DNA of 6,387 nt, taken from Bacteroidales bacterium. Its GTDB lineage: Bacteria; Bacteroidota; Bacteroidia; Bacteroidales; UBA4181. Of this stretch, positions 1 to 5,854 are shown piece after piece. Under the pieces are notes generated by a model. The model was not told where the DNA came from and made no database searches. It saw only the letters and a list, made by a program, of their open reading frames with translations. Positions within the stretch are counted from its first letter, which is position 1. Each line of letters opens with the position of its first letter. The stretch lies in NCBI GenBank assembly GCA_031260845.1, contig JAISKR010000154.1, positions 1 through 6,387 on the forward strand. The letters run 5' to 3'. The position numbers were made by a program, and so were the translations under genes.

Positions 1-913
1 GATTAATCACGATTCCCTCATTCACCAAAATCTTTAATAATATTTTCAGTGAAAAATCCTCTTTCTGATTGATAGCGTGTACTTTTTGAACCAATTCTAT
101 CAAATGCTCAATATCCTGAGTTGCTTCCAAATAAGGATACAACAAATCGGTAACACCCCACTGAGCGACACTGGAATAACTTTTCACCCGGCGAATGATT
201 TCATCTTGCAAAGCAGCATCGTAACCGCGTTCGCAAAGGAATTGAAAAGTTTCCCGATATCCTGATTCGCTTAATGCCCAAAAGCGACGCACCAACAAAT
301 CCGGTGCATCGTAAATCATGGTAAGCCGTTCAAACAAGCGCTCCAAATCACTGCATATTAGCGTGTTCATGTTTTCTTGCAAAAGAGCGGAAAGCCATAT
401 TCGCATCTTTTCTACTTGTTCGTCAGAATATTCGCCCCACATAAAACATTTATCGGGGAAGCGATTTTCAAGCAGAATGCCCAACGCCAACACCGCCAAT
501 GTATAGGGTGCGCCGCCTGTGCCGTTGCCCCATATATCCAACGGATTGCCCACAACACAGTCAATATTGAGCATTTGTTCCATGTAACCTCTTGATTCCT
601 CGGTATCATCCCACAAAATGTCATGTTCACTCTTAAAATCAGCGTAATGGCTCAGGTCGCGGTACAAGTTGTACACGCCACCCCACTCCAATGAAATCAT
701 ATCCAGACGAAAAGTAAGTAATTCATCTTTTGTATCCTTATCAATCAGAATTTTACTACTTATCACCCGCCTTTCGCAATTCCATTTTTCCTCTTTGCTA
801 ATGGTTCCCAAAGGTACAGGAAAATGCTCCAATATGTAGCAACATTCGTTCCAAGCCGTATCCCATTCTGTCTGCGTAACATCCTTAAAATTAAACAATA
901 AACTCAATTCCAT
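1..913 (-). CDS. Hypothetical protein, C-terminus beyond the window
   Basis: I do not recognise this family. Reading the minus strand from the ATG at 911-913, the frame stays open for 304 codons to the window edge, so the end of the protein is missing. The product begins MELSLLFNFKDVTQTEWDTA. It is rich in Trp and acidic residues in its first 110 residues. A glycine-rich stretch WGNGTGGAPYT lies at residues 128-138, followed by a short hydrophobic helix (LAVLALGILLENRF, about 139-152). The rest, about residues 160-304, looks helical. No signal peptide and no convincing membrane segment are seen, so a cytoplasmic location is inferred. The start lies 20 bp after the Nudix stop codon on the same strand, so the two genes are probably co-transcribed. 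The intervening 20 bp is A/T-rich with no Shine-Dalgarno, as is usual in Bacteroidota. The coding frame is secure; the function is unknown. Confidence 0.8.
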   Translation of the reverse strand, partial: MELSLLFNFKDVTQTEWDTAWNECCYILEHFPVPLGTISKEEKWNCERRVISSKILIDKDTKDELLTFRLDMISLEWGGVYNLYRDLSHYADFKSEHDILWDDTEESRGYMEQMLNIDCVVGNPLDIWGNGTGGAPYTLAVLALGILLENRFPDKCFMWGEYSDEQVEKMRIWLSALLQENMNTLICSDLERLFERLTMIYDAPDLLVRRFWALSESGYRETFQFLCERGYDAALQDEIIRRVKSYSSVAQWGVTDLLYPYLEATQDIEHLIELVQKVHAINQKEDFSLKILLKILVNEGIVIN

Positions 914-933
914 AACAGTCAATTTTTCATTTA

Positions 934-1425
934 TTATCTTCCAATTTTTTCGCCAAATGCCCTTAATATCCGGTCGTGGCAGAAAGCCCATTGGTATTTG
1001 TCTGCTTCGTCTATATCCACCCATTTCACGTCTTCCACTTCGTCTTGTTCGCCGCCTTCGGCGCGATAAACGGTTTCGTCGTCCTGTTCGTTCCAATGGT
1101 ATCGGTACAGGATGGACACGTTTTGCCGATTTTCTTTGGGGTCGGTGCTGACGCGAACAAAATGCCAGCCGTCTGCGCGGGTTTTGTAACCGGTTTCTTC
1201 CAGCACTTCGCGGGCAACGGCTTCCTGCCCGTTTTCGTCGAAATCGAGATAGCCGCAGGGCAGATTCCAGTAGCCCTGAAAATCGGGTGTGCCCTGTCCG
1301 CGCTTGTTTGCCAGCACCCACGTCTTCGTCTTGTCGGCGTTGTGCTTATACACTAAGCCGGTGACAGCCACCGCCCGCGAAAACCACAATGTTTCGCCCT
1401 CGTGTTCAAACGGAAAATTTTTCAT
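934..1425 (-). CDS. Nudix hydrolase
   Basis: This is a Nudix-family pyrophosphohydrolase, which cleaves a nucleoside diphosphate linked to another moiety using divalent metal. The signature GX5EX7REUXEEXGU is complete: Gly, YLDFD, Glu, NGQEAVA, Arg-Glu, Val-Leu, Glu-Glu, Thr-Gly-Tyr, at residues 58-80 counted from the chosen start. It is preceded by GYWNLPCG, where Cys replaces the usual first Gly of LPGG. The start chosen is the ATG at 1423-1425 (MKNFPFEHEGETLWF), giving 163 residues. The frame can be extended to a TTG at 1519-1521 (195 residues), but those extra 32 codons cross the nifJ terminator and look non-coding. The substrate cannot be read from sequence; the long N-terminal part (FSRAVAVTGLVYK) and LPCG motif do not point to one enzyme. 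It probably heads a two-gene unit with the downstream hypothetical gene. Confidence 0.9.
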   Translation of the reverse strand: MKNFPFEHEGETLWFSRAVAVTGLVYKHNADKTKTWVLANKRGQGTPDFQGYWNLPCGYLDFDENGQEAVAREVLEETGYKTRADGWHFVRVSTDPKENRQNVSILYRYHWNEQDDETVYRAEGGEQDEVEDVKWVDIDEADKYQWAFCHDRILRAFGEKIGR

Positions 1426-1459
1426 AGCCCTAATGCGTATTTTCTGATGAATATCTGCA

Positions 1460-1467
1460 CAAAGGGA
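1460..1467 (-). promoter_or_regulatory. Weak candidate -7 element for the Nudix gene
   Basis: On the minus strand the sequence TCCCTTTG matches the Bacteroidota -7 consensus TAnnTTTG except at the second base. It lies about 35 bp upstream of the preferred Nudix ATG, which would leave a leader of roughly 28 nt. No well-spaced -33 TTTG is present; one lies 15 bp away, which is short. The call rests mainly on position between the nifJ terminator and the gene. Confidence 0.3.
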
Positions 1468-1483
1468 TGAAAAAAATTCATCC
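1465..1483. other. Small inverted repeat
   Basis: GGATGAA at 1465-1471 and TTCATCC at 1477-1483 form a perfect 7-bp stem with a five-A loop. It sits directly after the nifJ terminator in the nifJ direction and just upstream of the Nudix gene. It may be a secondary terminator element, or an operator at the possible Nudix promoter, with which it overlaps by three bases. Neither role is demonstrated. Confidence 0.4.
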
Positions 1484-1516
1484 AAAAAAAGGACGCCCTT
1501 TCGAGCATCCTTTTTT
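1484..1516 (-). terminator. Factor-independent terminator of nifJ
   Basis: On the minus strand, AAAAAAGGATGC (1516-1505) pairs with GCGTCCTTTTTT (1496-1485) through a stem of about 12 bp with one G-U wobble. The loop is 8 nt, and the stem ends in a run of seven T. It begins about 20 bp after the nifJ stop codon at 1537-1539, so it ends the nifJ transcript. The A/T flanks would also allow weak termination in the opposite direction. Its position inside the longest possible Nudix frame argues for the later Nudix start. Confidence 0.85.
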
Positions 1517-1536
1517 AACAATCAAAAATCAGAAAA

Positions 1537-4500
1537 TTATTGTCCTGCTAACTTCTTATAACCGTTGTAGCGCCATTGGGCGTTGGTTTCGGCGGCTTTG
1601 AACAGTTCGTCGGCTTCGGCGGGGAACTGCTTTTTTAGCGAGGAATAGCGCACTTCGCTGAGGATGAAGTCTTGGAATTTCGTCCAGTCAGGCTCTTTGG
1701 AATCGAGTTGGAAGGGGTTTTGCCCTGCGGCTTCCAAAGCGGGATTGAAACGGTAGGTGTGCCAATATCCGCACTCTACGGCGAGTTTTTGCTGCGCTTG
1801 GGTTTTGCCCATGCCTGCCCGCAGTCCGTGTGCGATACAGGGCGAATAAGCAATGATGAGCGACGGACCGTCGTAGGCTTCTGCCTCTTTCAGCGCTTTG
1901 AGGTACTGCATCTGGTTGGCGCCCATAGCCACCTGTGCCACATACACATAGCCGTAACTCATCGCCATCATGCCGAGGTCTTTCTTGCGGACACGCTTGC
2001 CCGAGGCTGCGAATTTCGCCACAGCGCCCACCGGCGTTGATTTCGATGCCTGACCGCCTGTGTTGGAATATACCTCGGTGTCGAGCACCAGCACGTTCAC
2101 GTTCTGACCTGACGCCAACACGTGGTCTAAGCCGCCGTAGCCTATGTCGTAAGCCCAACCGTCGCCGCCCATAATCCAAATGGATTTTTTGATGAGATAC
2201 TGGCGCAGTTCGAGAATTTCCTTGCAATACGTGCAATCGCATTTTTCGGCAAGCGGAATGAGCGCTTCGGTGGCTTTTTTGCTGTCGGCAGCGGTGTCGG
2301 CGGCTTTCCATGCTTCAAAAGCGGCTTTCAGTTCGTCGGAACATTTGCCCTCTGCTATCGCTTCGTCTATCAGGCGGGCGATGCGGGTGCGCATTTTTTC
2401 CACGCCTGTCGCCATTCCCAAGCCATATTCGGCGTTGTCTTCAAACAGCGAGTTGCCCCATGCCGGACCCTTGCCTTCCGCGTTCTTGCAATAAGGCGAG
2501 GCGGGCGCTGAGCCGCTGTAAATAGACGAGCAACCGGTGGCGTTGGCAATCAGCATACGGTCGCCAAACAGTTGAGAGATGAGTTTCACGTAGGGCGTTT
2601 CGCCGCAACCTGCGCAGGCGCCCGAAAATTCAAACAGCGGTTGCGAGAACTGGCTGTTCTTCACGTTTTGGTCTTTCGCCGCGAGCGTATCCTTGTAGGT
2701 GATTTTCGCCACAGCGTAATCCCACACTTCCTGCTGAGGCATTTGCGATTCGAGGCTCTTCATCGTCAATGCCTTGTTGCCGCGGTTGCCCGGACATACG
2801 TCCACGCAGTTGCCGCAGCCGGTACAGTCGAGCGGACTTACCTGCTGACGAAATTCAAGTCCTTCAAAGGTTTTTTGCGGAATAGCCGCGATGGTGGCAG
2901 TGCCGGCGGGCAAACCTGCCTTTTCCTGCGCCGTGATGAGGAACGGACGGATGGCAGCGTGAGGACAAATGTACGCGCACTGGTTGCACTGTATGCAGTT
3001 AGCCGGAATCCACTCGGGCACGTTCACTGCGATGCCGCGCTTCTCGTAAGCAGCCGTTCCTTGCGGGAAAGTGCCGTCTTCGCGTCCTGCGAAAGTGCTT
3101 ACCGGAAGGTCGTCGCCCTGCTGCGCGTTGATGGGGTCCACCACCTTGCGGATAAATTCGGGGCGCGTCAGGTCAACGGGCGCTATGTCGGCGTTGGGGT
3201 CGAGTTTCGACCATGCGGGGTCAACCGTCACTTTGGTGACTTCGCCGCCACGGTCAACCGCCGCGTTGTTCATGTTCACGATTTCTTCGCCTTTCTTGCC
3301 ATACGATTTCAGGTTGGCGGCTTTCATCGCGTTGACAGCCGTTTCATAAGGAATAACGCCCGAAATCTTGAAGAACGTCGATTGCAGAATGGTGTTGGTG
3401 CGCTGGCTGCCCAAACCGACCTCTTCGGCAATCTTGATGGCGTCAATAATATAGAGCGATATTTCATTGTCTGCCAGATACTTCTTGATTTTGTTGGGAA
3501 GGCGTTCTGTCGTGCCTGCGGCGTCCCATTTGCTGTTGAGCAGGAAAGTTCCGCCTTTGCGCAAGCCTTTCAGCACATCGTACTGGCGCAGGTAGGGAAA
3601 CACGTGACAAGCCACGAAATCGGGCGTATTCACGAGGTAGGGCGAGCGGATGGGCGAATCGCCAAAGCGCAGGTGCGAAATGGTGATACCGCCTGTTTTC
3701 TTGGAATCGTAGGCGAAATATGCCTGACAATACTTGTCGGTGCTGTCGCCGATGATTTTGATGGAATTTTTGTTGGCGCCCACCGTGCCGTCGCCGCCGA
3801 TGCCGAAAAACTTCGCTTGAAAAGTGCCTTTGGGCGTAATGTTTATTTCGGGAAGCGCGGGAAGCGAGAGGAAAGTCACGTCATCGACAATGCCGATGGT
3901 GAAACCGTGTTTCGGCTCGTTTGCCGCCAAGTTTTTGTAAACTGCGAGGATATGCGCCGGAGTGGTGTCTTTCGACGAAAGTCCGTAGCGACCGCCCACG
4001 ATGAGCGGCTTTTTGGCGGCGGGAATGTCCTTGCAGGCAGCAAAGGCTTCCACAACGTCTAAATAGAGCGGCTCGCCGTTTGCGCCCGGCTCTTTTGTCC
4101 TGTCCAACACGCATATACGCTTAACGCTGTCGGGAATGACCGCGCCGAGGTACTTTACAGAGAACGGACGGTACAAATGTACGCTTACCAAGCCTGTTTT
4201 CTCGCCTTTGGCGGTCAGGTAATCAATCGTTTCCTTGATGGTGTCGGTGATAGAGCCGATGGCGATGATGATATTTTCTGCGTCTGGCGCCCCGTAGTAA
4301 GTAAAAGGATGGTATTCGCGTCCGGTTATTTTCTTGATTTCCTGCATATAAGAGTCCACCATATCGGGCAGGTCGAGATAGAATTGGTTGGCTGCTTCGC
4401 GCGACTGGAAATAGATGTCGGGGTTTTGCGCCGTGCCGCGTGTTACGGGGTGTTCGGGGTTGAGAGCACGCTCGCGGAACTCTTGCAGGGCTTTGCGGTC

Positions 4501-5091
4501 AACTAATGCGCCAAGCGCCTCGCTGTTGATATTCTCTACCTTCTGAATCTCGTGCGAGGTGCGGAATCCGTCGAAGAAATGAAGGAATGGCACGCGCGAT
4601 TTGATGGCGGTGAGATGCGCCACAGCCGCCAAATCCATCACTTCCTGTACGCTTCCGGTGGCGAGCATGGCGAAACCCGTTTGCCGCGTGCTCATCACGT
4701 CGCTGTGGTCACCGAAAATGGACAATGCCTGAGCGGCAAGGCTTCGCGCCGACACATGAAACACGCCGGGCAACAACTCGCCGGCAATCTTGTACATATT
4801 GGGAATCATCAGGAGCAAGCCTTGCGACGCCGTAAACGTGGACGTAAGCGCACCCGACTGCAACGAGCCGTGCACCGCGCCTGCTGCGCCTGCTTCGCTC
4901 TGCATTTCCACTACTTTCACTGTTTCGTTGAACAGATTTTTCTTCCCCTTGGCTGCCCATTCGTCCACATACTCAGCCATCGTCGATGACGGCGTAATGG
5001 GGTAAATAGCAGCCACTTCGCTGAACAAATAAGCGACATGGGCTGCGGCATAATTGCCGTCACAAGTTACATACTTTCCTTCTTTTGCCAT
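1537..5091 (-). CDS. nifJ: Pyruvate:ferredoxin (flavodoxin) oxidoreductase
   Basis: This cytoplasmic, oxygen-sensitive enzyme oxidises pyruvate with CoA to acetyl-CoA and CO2 and passes electrons to ferredoxin or flavodoxin. At 1184 residues it is a full-length single-chain, homodimeric PFOR. The N-terminal pyruvate/thiamine domain shows YPITPSSTMAEY (Thr33), Glu66 in EMQSEAG and Arg116 in SARS. A CoA-binding/transketolase-like domain and a gamma-type domain (about 420-640) follow. The ferredoxin domain carries CIQCNQCAYICP (Cys699, 702, 705, 709) and CTGCGNCVDVCP (Cys756, 759, 762, 766). The C-terminal thiamine domain has CAGCGE (Cys826, 829), ATGCSS (Cys854), GGDGWAYDIG (975-984), YSNTGG (Asn1010) and SPCIAHG (Cys1085). 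These four cysteines match the proximal cluster ligands of Desulfovibrio africanus PFOR with a constant +14 offset. It lacks most of that enzyme's C-terminal extension. The ATG at 5089-5091 follows an A/T-rich leader. It appears monocistronic between its own promoter and terminator. Confidence 0.98.
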   Translation of the reverse strand: MAKEGKYVTCDGNYAAAHVAYLFSEVAAIYPITPSSTMAEYVDEWAAKGKKNLFNETVKVVEMQSEAGAAGAVHGSLQSGALTSTFTASQGLLLMIPNMYKIAGELLPGVFHVSARSLAAQALSIFGDHSDVMSTRQTGFAMLATGSVQEVMDLAAVAHLTAIKSRVPFLHFFDGFRTSHEIQKVENINSEALGALVDRKALQEFRERALNPEHPVTRGTAQNPDIYFQSREAANQFYLDLPDMVDSYMQEIKKITGREYHPFTYYGAPDAENIIIAIGSITDTIKETIDYLTAKGEKTGLVSVHLYRPFSVKYLGAVIPDSVKRICVLDRTKEPGANGEPLYLDVVEAFAACKDIPAAKKPLIVGGRYGLSSKDTTPAHILAVYKNLAANEPKHGFTIGIVDDVTFLSLPALPEINITPKGTFQAKFFGIGGDGTVGANKNSIKIIGDSTDKYCQAYFAYDSKKTGGITISHLRFGDSPIRSPYLVNTPDFVACHVFPYLRQYDVLKGLRKGGTFLLNSKWDAAGTTERLPNKIKKYLADNEISLYIIDAIKIAEEVGLGSQRTNTILQSTFFKISGVIPYETAVNAMKAANLKSYGKKGEEIVNMNNAAVDRGGEVTKVTVDPAWSKLDPNADIAPVDLTRPEFIRKVVDPINAQQGDDLPVSTFAGREDGTFPQGTAAYEKRGIAVNVPEWIPANCIQCNQCAYICPHAAIRPFLITAQEKAGLPAGTATIAAIPQKTFEGLEFRQQVSPLDCTGCGNCVDVCPGNRGNKALTMKSLESQMPQQEVWDYAVAKITYKDTLAAKDQNVKNSQFSQPLFEFSGACAGCGETPYVKLISQLFGDRMLIANATGCSSIYSGSAPASPYCKNAEGKGPAWGNSLFEDNAEYGLGMATGVEKMRTRIARLIDEAIAEGKCSDELKAAFEAWKAADTAADSKKATEALIPLAEKCDCTYCKEILELRQYLIKKSIWIMGGDGWAYDIGYGGLDHVLASGQNVNVLVLDTEVYSNTGGQASKSTPVGAVAKFAASGKRVRKKDLGMMAMSYGYVYVAQVAMGANQMQYLKALKEAEAYDGPSLIIAYSPCIAHGLRAGMGKTQAQQKLAVECGYWHTYRFNPALEAAGQNPFQLDSKEPDWTKFQDFILSEVRYSSLKKQFPAEADELFKAAETNAQWRYNGYKKLAGQ

Positions 5092-5126
5092 ATTTATATT
5101 TTTAAATAACGATTCTTAAAATTCTG

Positions 5127-5157
5127 CAAAAGTAGGGAAAATTTTTTATATGGCAAT
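5127..5157 (-). promoter_or_regulatory. nifJ promoter (Bacteroidota sigma factor type)
   Basis: The minus strand carries TACTTTTG (complement of 5127-5134), a perfect TAnnTTTG -7 box. An upstream TTG (complement of 5154-5156) lies 19 bp away, the usual spacing for the -33 element of the Bacteroidota primary sigma factor. The predicted transcription start is near 5121, giving a 5' leader of about 30 nt before the nifJ ATG. Confidence 0.75.
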
Positions 5158-5171
5158 AGGGAAAATTTTAA

Positions 5172-5250
5172 TGGTTACGAATTGTTATACTGTTGTTATA
5201 AATTGTTATACGATTGTGAACCGTAGTGAGACATTGTGATACGTTGTGCC
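5172..5250. repeat. Helically phased degenerate 10-11 bp tandem repeat upstream of nifJ
   Basis: About eight copies of a unit resembling TTGTTATACG start at 5172, 5182, 5193, 5203, 5214, 5224, 5234 and 5244. Spacing is 10, 11, 10, 11, 10, 10 and 10 bp, close to one helical turn. The three central copies share TTGTTATA exactly (5182, 5193, 5203). The outer ones decay to TGGTTACG, TTGTGAAC, TAGTGAGA, TTGTGATA and TTGTGCC. The array begins about 15 bp upstream of the nifJ -33 element. It could be an operator array for a multimeric regulator or a decaying microsatellite. No protein gene overlaps it. Confidence 0.6.
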
Positions 5251-5450
5251 TTGCGGAAGATGACGCAGGTAATGAAAATGTTTTCCTTTTTGGTGCACGT
5301 CAAACAGGGAAACCAATCCCCTCATTTCACTAACGGCGTAGAAGTGATACCGGTTGCATATTTTTTGAAGAAATTGTGGAACGGGAAAATTTGATTTGCC
5401 AACCTACGAAATGTTCGTTAGGCAATGTATTTTAGCGATATAGCGGATGG
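5251..5450. other. Non-coding interval, little recognisable
   Basis: No frame of credible coding character lies here on either strand. The only local structure is a bulged hairpin at 5403-5422 (CCTACGAA pairing with TTCG-T-TAGG) without a U-tract. A plus-strand stretch at 5361-5374 (TTTTTTGAAGAAAT) loosely resembles the start of the tracrRNA anti-repeat but then diverges. It may be decayed sequence between the nifJ control region and the CRISPR locus. Confidence 0.5.
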
Positions 5451-5548
5451 CAAAAACAAAGCGAGGATTTTCATCCTCGCTTTAAAATGTTTTCACAACG
5501 AAATAATCCTTATTGTGATTTGCTTCAAAAAATTGTGACTATACAATA
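5451..5548 (-). ncRNA. tracrRNA copy A (distal to cas9)
   Basis: Read on the minus strand, this would be the trans-activating CRISPR RNA that pairs with crRNA repeats and loads Cas9. The anti-repeat is TTTTTGAAGCAAATCACAAT (5531-5512). It is followed by the nexus-like AAGGATTATTTCG and TTGTGAAAACATTTTAAA. An 11-bp hairpin, AAAGCGAGGAT/ATCCTCGCTTT with a GAAA loop (5483-5458), and TTTGTTTTTG form a strong terminator, as in type II tracrRNAs of Bacteroidota. The 5' end is uncertain. A weak TAGTTTG box (5555-5561) would start it near 5548, which would include a small 5' hairpin (5532-5547). The implied CRISPR repeat should begin with (A/G)TTGTGATTTGCTTC. A 30-nt core (5502-5531) is identical to copy B. 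The product is about 95 nt. Confidence 0.8.
5458..5483 (-). terminator. Terminator hairpin of tracrRNA copy A
   Basis: A perfect 11-bp stem (5458-5468 with 5473-5483) closes a 4-nt loop. On the minus strand it is followed by TTTGTTTTTG, which supports transcription running toward lower coordinates. Confidence 0.85.
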
Positions 5549-5554
5549 AATTTG

Positions 5555-5561
5555 CAAACTA
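5555..5561 (-). promoter_or_regulatory. Weak candidate -7 element of tracrRNA copy A
   Basis: The minus strand reads TAGTTTG, one base shorter than the TAnnTTTG consensus. No clear -33 TTG is found at the expected distance. It is the only plausible box just upstream of copy A. Read-through from copy B, whose terminator is good, would be the alternative. Confidence 0.3.
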
Positions 5562-5583
5562 CTGTATTTGAAATTATTATCCG

Positions 5584-5631
5584 ATTCCCTTATTTTAAAC
5601 AAAAAATGTTTACTTTGCAATCGGAAACAAC
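5584..5631 (+). repeat. Possible degenerate CRISPR repeat with internal promoter-like box
   Basis: The 48 bases ending in TTTACTTTGCAATCGGAAACAAC-like sequence at 5609-5631 resemble the 3' half of the 46-48 bp repeats typical of Bacteroidota type II-C arrays, which I recall as ending in CTTTGAACCATTGGAAACAGC. The 5' half (ATT, then ATTT, then CAAAAAAT) only loosely follows the repeat start predicted from the tracrRNAs (ATTGTGATTTGCTTCAAAAA). TTACTTTG is close to the -7 consensus. No second copy is visible 30 bp further on, so this is a weak call. Confidence 0.3.
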
Positions 5632-5692
5632 TATTCTGCCGTCATTGACATAGTAGGAATTGTCGCAAAGCAAAAAATTCATTACCAATTTT

Positions 5693-5788
5693 GCAAAAAT
5701 AAAAGCCCCTGTTAAGTACAAGGGCAAAAACTGATAAGATGAAGCATCTTACTACGGAATAATCCTTATTGTGATTTGCTTCAAAAAT
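5693..5788 (-). ncRNA. tracrRNA copy B (proximal to cas9), diverged 3' half
   Basis: A second tracrRNA-like gene on the minus strand shares the exact 30-nt anti-repeat/nexus core with copy A (5758-5787). The shared part includes TTTTTGAAGCAAATCACAAT and AAGGATTATT, continuing here as CCG. Its tail is different. An 8-bp hairpin (5752-5745 with 5741-5734, loop CUU, one G-U pair) is followed by GTTTTT, and then by a terminator hairpin (5725-5705) with a TTTTATTTTT tract. A perfect -7 box, TACTTTTG, lies just upstream (5795-5802), so the transcript should begin around 5788 and directly enter the anti-repeat. The product would be about 95 nt. It could be the main tracrRNA, an alternative one, or a regulatory Cas9-binding RNA; sequence alone does not decide. 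Confidence 0.75.
5705..5725 (-). terminator. Terminator hairpin of tracrRNA copy B
   Basis: In the minus-strand RNA, GCCCUUGU pairs with ACAGGGGC (8 bp, one U-G wobble) around the loop ACUUA. UUUUAUUUUU follows directly. There is no U-tract in the plus direction, which fixes the strand. Confidence 0.85.
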
Positions 5789-5794
5789 ATTCTG

Positions 5795-5802
5795 CAAAAG
5801 TA
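5795..5802 (-). promoter_or_regulatory. -7 promoter element of tracrRNA copy B
   Basis: The minus strand reads TACTTTTG, matching TAnnTTTG, within the 14-mer attctgcaaaagta (plus-strand spelling, 5789-5802). That 14-mer also occurs at the nifJ promoter (5121-5134). A -33 TTG at the ideal spacing is not obvious. The predicted start around 5788 fits the 5' end of the anti-repeat. Confidence 0.6.
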
Positions 5803-5825
5803 ATATTTTTTTTGAAATAAATAAA

Positions 5826-5833
5826 TAACTTTG
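5826..5833 (+). promoter_or_regulatory. -7 promoter element of cas9
   Basis: TAACTTTG matches the Bacteroidota -7 consensus TAnnTTTG and lies 21 bp before the cas9 ATG. This leaves a leader of about 15 nt that is nearly all A and T. The position expected for -33 (about 5802-5806) falls against the -7 element of the opposing tracrRNA B promoter; the nearest TTTG (5811-5814) is too close. Confidence 0.6.
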
Positions 5834-5854
5834 CAAAAAAAAAATTTAGATAAA

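Noticed and set aside
412..630. 72-codon minus-strand frame
   Set aside because: It overlaps, in a different frame, the much longer open frame 1-913 on the same strand, which has the better amino-acid composition.
976..1356. Plus-strand 126-codon frame
   Set aside because: It is antisense to the Nudix gene, which carries a perfect Nudix box.
2572..4062. Long open frame of 496 codons on the plus strand
   Set aside because: It lies wholly antisense to nifJ, whose product has every expected PFOR motif. The reading is low-complexity in Arg, Val and Ala, as expected from the complement of G+C-biased codons.
5361..5385. Possible third anti-repeat on the plus strand (TTTTTTGAAGAAATTGTGG)
   Set aside because: It matches the anti-repeat over about 14 bases only, lacks the nexus AAGGATTATT and has no following terminator.
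5581..5624. CCGATT and AATCGG inverted repeat
   Set aside because: The arms are six bases with a 32-base gap and no U-tract, so chance is likely.
5502..5787. Treating the two 30-nt identical copies as a CRISPR array
   Set aside because: They are 256 bp apart, not at spacer distance, and each is followed on the minus strand by tracrRNA-type hairpins and terminators, so the anti-repeat reading fits better.
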